A DNA stretch of 9,932 nt from CAZFYZ01 sp964523735 (GTDB taxonomy: Bacteria > Armatimonadota > UBA5829). The notes under the pieces are model-generated. The model ran no database searches. It worked only from the letters and a program-made list of their open reading frames with translations, and had not been told where the DNA came from. The translations under genes were made by a program, and so were the position numbers. Numbering within the stretch: position 1 is the stretch's first letter; each line of letters opens with the position of its first letter. The stretch spans positions 1 to 9,932 of the forward strand of contig CAZFYZ010000132.1 of the NCBI GenBank assembly GCA_964523735.1, given 5' to 3'. Of the stretch, positions 6,043 through 9,932 are shown in pieces.

Positions 6043-6120
6043 GATGGCGGATAGTTGGATGGCGGATAGCGGATAGCGAAGCCCGCCGATGGGCTCTCGA
6101 CTATCGGCTATCGACTATCG
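6043..6120. repeat. Palindromic heptanucleotide ladder between rimO and the 608-residue gene
   Basis: On the minus strand, units CGATAGT, CGATAGC and CGATAGT run from 6120 to 6100, then CGAGAGC. After a central part come CGCTATC twice (6078-6065) and CGCCATC (6064-6058, 6049-6043), with one 8-nt step at 6050-6057. The two halves are inverted copies of the same unit. An inner perfect stem, AGCCC at 6080-6084 with GGGCT at 6091-6095 (6-nt loop), sits at the centre, so a long imperfect hairpin can form. The rimO stop TAG (6115-6117) lies inside the first unit. No U-tract follows. Confidence 0.75.
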
Positions 6121-7425
6121 GCCCCATAGATCATACTCCTCCGCCCGGGTGATCGTGACGTTGACGAAGTCACCCGGCGCGGCGTTCGAACCAGTCATGT
6201 GAACCATCCCGTCGATCTCGGGAGCGTCTCGATACGAGCGCCCGACGGCGCCGTCCTCGGTGCGGGCCTCGACCAGCACCTCAAGCTCCCTTCCCACCAA
6301 CAGGCGGTTCTTCTTCAGAGATATCCTTTGCTGCCTGCGCATGAGCCTGTCTCGCCTCTCGGCAGCGACTCGCTCATCCACCTGCTTATCCATCCGATAG
6401 GCCGGCGTACCCTCCTCAAGGGAATAGGCAAACACCCCGACTCTGTCGAACTGTATTCTCTCCACAAAAGCGGCAAGTCTATCAAAGGCCGCCTGCGTCT
6501 CGCCGGGAAAGCCTGTGATGAACGTGCTCCTCAACGCAATCTCAGGGCAGGCCTCTCGCAGGTCATCTATCACCCGCAGGTAGTCCCCGCTTGTCCCCCG
6601 CCGGTTCATTGCCGCCAGAACCTGGTCGTCCCCGTGCTGTATCGGCATATCGACGTATTTCGCGACCTTGTCGATCGACGCAATCGCCCGGATCAGTTCG
6701 CGCGTGATCTTGGTCGGATAGCAGTACATCAACCTGATCCAGCGCGGGCCCTCGACGGCTGCCAACTTCTCCAACAGCGCTGGCAGCGCGTTTGACGAGC
6801 CCGTGTCCTCGCCGTATTGGGTCAGGTCCTGGCCGATCAGGATCAGTTCCTTGACGCCCTCATCGGCCAGCCGCTTCGCCTCATCAACTATGAGCAACTC
6901 AGGCCTGCCGCGGTAACTGCCACGAATCTCGGGAATCGCGCAATAGGCGCACCGATTCGAGCACCCGTCTGAGAGCTTCAGATACGCTGTCCACGGCGGT
7001 GTCGACCGAATCCGCCAGGCCATCTCCCGCCACTCTTCAGGCGGGTCACTCTCCTCGATGAACCCGTGTCCGGAGAGAACTGTCTCTATCGCCCCGGCGA
7101 GTTCGCCCGCGTGGCCGACGCCCAGAACCGCGTCAATCCCAGGCTCCGCACTGATCAGGTCCTCGCCATACCGCTGCGAAAGGCAGCCGATCACCATGAC
7201 CGCCTTACACGAGCCGCTGTCCTTCAGGTCAACGGCGTCCAAGATCGCCTGGACCGACTCCTCGCGAGCACTCTCGATGAACCCGCAGGTATTGACTATC
7301 ACAACGTCCGCTACGGACGGATCCGCTACCAACTCGTGGCCAGCAGCCACTACTTCTCCCAGCGCGCCTTCCGAATCAACCAGATTCTTCGGACACCCCA
7401 GACTTACAAGTGTTACTTTCGCCAA
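6115..7425 (-). CDS. rimO: Ribosomal protein S12 methylthiotransferase RimO
   Basis: This is a 436-residue radical SAM methylthiotransferase that adds a methylthio group to the conserved aspartate of ribosomal protein S12. The N-terminal UPF0004 domain has the RimO hallmark SLGCPKNLVDSEG, with Cys11, Cys47 (NTCGF) and Cys81 (IGCLSQR) for the first iron-sulfur cluster. The radical SAM cluster is Cys155-x3-Cys159-x2-Cys162 in GCSNRCAYCAIP. LPALLEKLAAVEGPRWIRLMY and RSTFITGFPGET are usual core segments. A TRAM domain closes the protein (about 372-436). SLGCPKNLVDSE, rather than the MiaB pattern, identifies RimO. The start is TTG at 7425, since the conserved cysteine begins ten residues in and no other start lies nearby; AAGGG upstream is a weak ribosome binding site. 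It lies 20 nt after ftsK in the same operon. Confidence 0.96.
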   Translation of the reverse strand: MAKVTLVSLGCPKNLVDSEGALGEVVAAGHELVADPSVADVVIVNTCGFIESAREESVQAILDAVDLKDSGSCKAVMVIGCLSQRYGEDLISAEPGIDAVLGVGHAGELAGAIETVLSGHGFIEESDPPEEWREMAWRIRSTPPWTAYLKLSDGCSNRCAYCAIPEIRGSYRGRPELLIVDEAKRLADEGVKELILIGQDLTQYGEDTGSSNALPALLEKLAAVEGPRWIRLMYCYPTKITRELIRAIASIDKVAKYVDMPIQHGDDQVLAAMNRRGTSGDYLRVIDDLREACPEIALRSTFITGFPGETQAAFDRLAAFVERIQFDRVGVFAYSLEEGTPAYRMDKQVDERVAAERRDRLMRRQQRISLKKNRLLVGRELEVLVEARTEDGAVGRSYRDAPEIDGMVHMTGSNAAPGDFVNVTITRAEEYDLWGR

Positions 7426-7445
7426 AAGAGACCCTTTTTGAGCAG

Positions 7446-9785
7446 CTACTCTTCCTCGCTGTCGGGCTCGATGATCTCGGCTGGCGGGACATCTTCGTCG
7501 TCATCATAGCTGTCGGGAGCCATGCCGAGGCGACCGCCTGCCGCCTGTTCAAGATCGGCTTTCGTAACGAGCACCTGCCTGCCTTTGGTGCCAGCCCCAT
7601 CGAGTGGACCGACAATCCCCTGCTGCTCCATGACATCTACGATTCTCGCGGCGCGAGTGTACCCGATTTTGAACTTTCGCTGCAGCATCGAGGTCGAGCA
7701 ATAGCCCGTGTTCACTATGAACCGCACGGAGGGCTCGTAGAACTCGTCAGCGAGCATATCGTCATCCTCGCCGGATGCGCCACCGCCCGCGCTGCCCTCG
7801 CCGATGGCTGTAGCCTGAAGCGTGTAGGACGGCTTCCGCTGCTCCTTCAGGAAGTTGCAGAGCGCCTCAATCTCCTTCTCGGACATATAGCAGCCCTGGA
7901 TTCGCACGGGCTTCGACGCGTCTATAGGCAGGAAGAGCATATCCCCCCGTCCGATCAGTCGCTCGGCGCCTTTCTGGTCCAGGATAGTCTTGCTATCGTG
8001 CCAGGATGAGCACGCAAAAGCGATCCTCGACGAGATATTGGCCTTGATCACGCCCGTAATGACGTCAACCGATGGCCTCTGAGTCGCGATAACCAGGTGA
8101 ATGCCCGTCGCTCTTGCAAGCTGAGCGAGACGGGTGATCGAACCTTCGACCTCGGCCGCAGCCTGCATCATCAGGTCGCAGAGTTCGTCAACAACGACCA
8201 CCATAAAGGGCAGCCGTTCCTCTGGCGACACCTTCTCATTGTAGCCGTCAATGTTCCGCGTGGCCGTGCGGGCGAACATGTCGTACCGTCGCTCCATCTC
8301 CTGAACCACTGCTCTGAACGTGCCCGCCGCCTGCTTCGCGCTCTTCACGACCGGGCAGGCCAAGTGAGGAATCCCGTCAAACAGGCTCAGCTCCACCCGC
8401 TTCGGGTCGATCAGCACCAGCTTCAGCTCATCCGGCGTTGCCCGGAACAGAAGACTTCCTATGAGCGTGTTGAGCCCCACGCTCTTGCCTGCGTTCGTCG
8501 CGCCACCGATGAGCATATGCGGCATTCGGGCCAAATCAGCAACCATCGGCCGCCCCGAAACATCCTTACCAAGCGCAAACACTAGCTTGGAGCCCGCTTC
8601 CCTGAATGGCTTGCTTTCCACCAGTTCGCGGAGTACAACTATGCCCTTGTTCTTGTTCGGAACTTCTACACCGATCGCGGCTTTGCCGGGGATCGGGGCC
8701 TCGACGCGCACATCGATCGCCGAGAGCGACATCGCCAGGTTATCCGCCAGGTTCACTATCTTCTGGACCTTGATTCCTGGCGCGAGCCTGATCTCGTAAC
8801 GCGCAACAGTCGGGCCGTGGGCTATCTCGACGACGTTCGCCTCGATCTTGAACTCGGCGAGCGTGCGTTCTATTATCTCAATGTTCTCTCGAAGCTCGCT
8901 CTCGACCCTCTGCGGCGGCGGGGGCGGCTCAACGAGCAGCGTGGTCGGCGGAAGCTGGAACTCGCCCTGCTGGACAGGCTCCTGAACCGCGCCGCCGTTG
9001 CCAGGCGCCTTCTCAGGCTTCAGCAGCAACGGATCGCCGAACTTGATCTGCGGTCGAGGCGCCGGAGTCGCAACCGGTTTCTCCTCTTCCTCGATCTCGG
9101 CATCGCCACGGTTGAAAATGCTGGCGAGAGTCCGCTTGCGACTCTCCTTGACGATCTCCGAATCCTTGGGCTTTGCAGCCGCGTTCTTCGCCCGCTTGTC
9201 AGCCCCCAGAGCCCGCCGCTCCTGGGCAGCCTCCTGCCAGGCAGTATGCGCGTCCCGAGCCCTGGCAACCATGGACGAAATCGGCACATCGACGATCACT
9301 ATGACCCCGACAGCCGCCAACCCGGCCAGGACGAAGTATGCCGGTGTAACGCCTACAGCGCTTCGCAGGAGATAGGCGAGATAGTTGCCTACTACACCTC
9401 CACCGTGCGACGCCAGGGTCAGATCACCGCGTGCAAATGCCAGAACACCAGCCCAGGTGATGATTACCACGAACAGAATCGTGCTGCCAAGGCCGACGTT
9501 TCTCGGAATGATCTCGGCAGGGCCAACGATCATGATCGCCCCAAGAAGCGCGATAAGGAAAGGTACCCACCACGCCCCAACGCCCAGTGTAGTCTTGAGC
9601 GCGGCTGCAACGTAGGGCCCCATCAGCCCGCTGGACTCGCCCCGGAACAGGGCATAGTACATAACAAAACACAAGAGAATCAGCCCAATTCCAATGATAT
9701 CGCCTATCAGGATCGGGTTGATGCTCTGCTTGCGGACGGTTCGCCTGGTCCGCCGTTTCGGCGTTGTTTTTCGGCTCTTGCGCAC
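7446..9785 (-). CDS. ftsK: DNA translocase FtsK/SpoIIIE
   Basis: This 779-residue septal DNA pump moves chromosome ends through the closing septum and aids dimer resolution or forespore packaging. The basic N-terminal tail is followed by about four membrane segments (roughly 24-47, 69-93, 97-118, 147-168). A charged and proline-rich linker (175-295) follows. The motor has the alpha domain (about 296-385) and the RecA-like beta domain, with Walker A GGATNAGKS (427-435), Walker B VVVVDEL (529-535) and ATQRPSVDVITGVIKANI. The C-terminal gamma winged helix at about 686-745 (STSMLQRKFKIGYTRAAR) reads polar DNA motifs. The protein ends in an acidic tail. Walker A has Asn-Ala where most FtsK proteins have Gly-Ser. 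Length and order are normal. The GTG start at 9785 has GGAGGG at 9797-9802, 11 nt upstream. It is the first gene of the unit, behind a consensus promoter. Confidence 0.97.
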   Translation of the reverse strand: MRKSRKTTPKRRTRRTVRKQSINPILIGDIIGIGLILLCFVMYYALFRGESSGLMGPYVAAALKTTLGVGAWWVPFLIALLGAIMIVGPAEIIPRNVGLGSTILFVVIITWAGVLAFARGDLTLASHGGGVVGNYLAYLLRSAVGVTPAYFVLAGLAAVGVIVIVDVPISSMVARARDAHTAWQEAAQERRALGADKRAKNAAAKPKDSEIVKESRKRTLASIFNRGDAEIEEEEKPVATPAPRPQIKFGDPLLLKPEKAPGNGGAVQEPVQQGEFQLPPTTLLVEPPPPPQRVESELRENIEIIERTLAEFKIEANVVEIAHGPTVARYEIRLAPGIKVQKIVNLADNLAMSLSAIDVRVEAPIPGKAAIGVEVPNKNKGIVVLRELVESKPFREAGSKLVFALGKDVSGRPMVADLARMPHMLIGGATNAGKSVGLNTLIGSLLFRATPDELKLVLIDPKRVELSLFDGIPHLACPVVKSAKQAAGTFRAVVQEMERRYDMFARTATRNIDGYNEKVSPEERLPFMVVVVDELCDLMMQAAAEVEGSITRLAQLARATGIHLVIATQRPSVDVITGVIKANISSRIAFACSSWHDSKTILDQKGAERLIGRGDMLFLPIDASKPVRIQGCYMSEKEIEALCNFLKEQRKPSYTLQATAIGEGSAGGGASGEDDDMLADEFYEPSVRFIVNTGYCSTSMLQRKFKIGYTRAARIVDVMEQQGIVGPLDGAGTKGRQVLVTKADLEQAAGGRLGMAPDSYDDDEDVPPAEIIEPDSEEE

Positions 9786-9832
9786 TTAGCCCACGTCCCT
9801 CCGCCCGGCCGCCATTCGGAAAAACCCTACGT

Positions 9833-9862
9833 ATTATACTCAATGAGGGCTTGGAGGGTCAA
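9833..9862 (-). promoter_or_regulatory. Sigma70-type promoter of the ftsK operon
   Basis: On the minus strand, TTGACC (9857-9862) is separated by 18 nt from a perfect TATAAT (9833-9838). Transcription should start near 9826, giving a leader of about 40 nt before the ftsK GTG. The hexamers match the housekeeping consensus at 11 of 12 positions, and the site is in the only sizeable gap upstream of ftsK. Confidence 0.8.
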
Positions 9863-9878
9863 TCTGACCGCGTGAGGG

Positions 9879-9932
9879 TGTACCTGCAGAGCGATTATGT
9901 CCCCATGTAACTGCAGACCGAAAATGTCCCCA
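9879..9932. repeat. Two tandem 27-bp repeats, probable IS21-like element end
   Basis: Positions 9879-9905 and 9906-9932 are head-to-tail copies that match at 23 of 27 positions. Each has TGTA, then CTGCAGA near the start and ATGTCCCCA at the end. The mismatches fall at unit positions 5, 13, 17 and 18. IS21-family elements carry several subterminal repeats of about 20 bp or more at each end, bound by their transposase, and this layout fits. No transposase gene is visible because the window stops exactly at the end of the second unit. The identity of the element is inference; the repeat itself is certain. Confidence 0.6.

Noticed and set aside
7426..7445. Terminator between ftsK and rimO suggested by a T run
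   Set aside because: The T run is on the plus strand; on the transcribed strand it is a run of A without a stem, and the genes are only 20 nt apart.
7410..8009. Plus-strand open frame of 199 codons
   Set aside because: It is antisense to the FtsK gamma domain and the rimO start, with no recognisable motif.
8817..9875. Plus-strand open frame of 352 codons
   Set aside because: It is entirely antisense to the FtsK N-terminal half and has the low-complexity arginine-rich composition of a shadow frame in GC-rich DNA.
9879..9932. CRISPR array
   Set aside because: The two 27-bp units are directly abutting with no spacer between them.

Overview
The window is a GC-rich bacterial chromosome segment in which every complete gene lies on the minus strand, so transcription runs from right to left. 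Reading in that direction the order is ftsK, rimO, a 608-residue protein of unknown function with repeated winged-helix-like segments, gltX, two tandem amidohydrolase-fold proteins, trxA and a small PH-like protein. The housekeeping genes are typical of a free-living bacterium, and ftsK followed directly by rimO is an order seen in Firmicutes and related Terrabacteria. The sequence alone does not fix the phylum. Four of the genes start with GTG or TTG, each chosen from an upstream Shine-Dalgarno sequence or from the conserved N-terminus.

Right part (about 4140-9932). A strong sigma70-type promoter (TTGACC, 18 nt, TATAAT) at 9833-9862 drives ftsK (DNA translocase), rimO (ribosomal protein S12 methylthiotransferase) and the 608-residue protein. 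The unit ends at a perfect 10-bp stem terminator at 4141-4164. Two tandem 27-bp repeats, resembling the multi-repeat end of an IS21-like insertion sequence, begin just upstream of the promoter at 9879 and run to the window edge.

Middle and left part (about 550-4140). A 160-nt leader precedes gltX (glutamyl-tRNA synthetase). It is followed by two 241-residue amidohydrolase-fold proteins that have lost most or all of their metal-binding and catalytic residues, and by trxA (thioredoxin). These four genes are separated by 33, 1 and 11 nt and look like one operon. A PH-like-domain protein follows after 140 nt.

Left edge (1 to about 150). A plus-strand fragment of lipB (octanoyltransferase), with its signature motif but without the later catalytic cysteine, runs into the end of the PH-like gene. 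This junction is either a rearrangement or an assembly chimera.

The most unusual feature is in the spacers. Four gene junctions (trxA/PH, gltX/amidohydrolase, the 608-residue gene/terminator and rimO/608-residue gene) carry degenerate ladders of heptanucleotides. The unit differs between loci, but the strict 7-nt period is shared. Three of the ladders take in the stop codon of the preceding gene, and the two that bracket the 608-residue gene share one unit family (CGATAGY).
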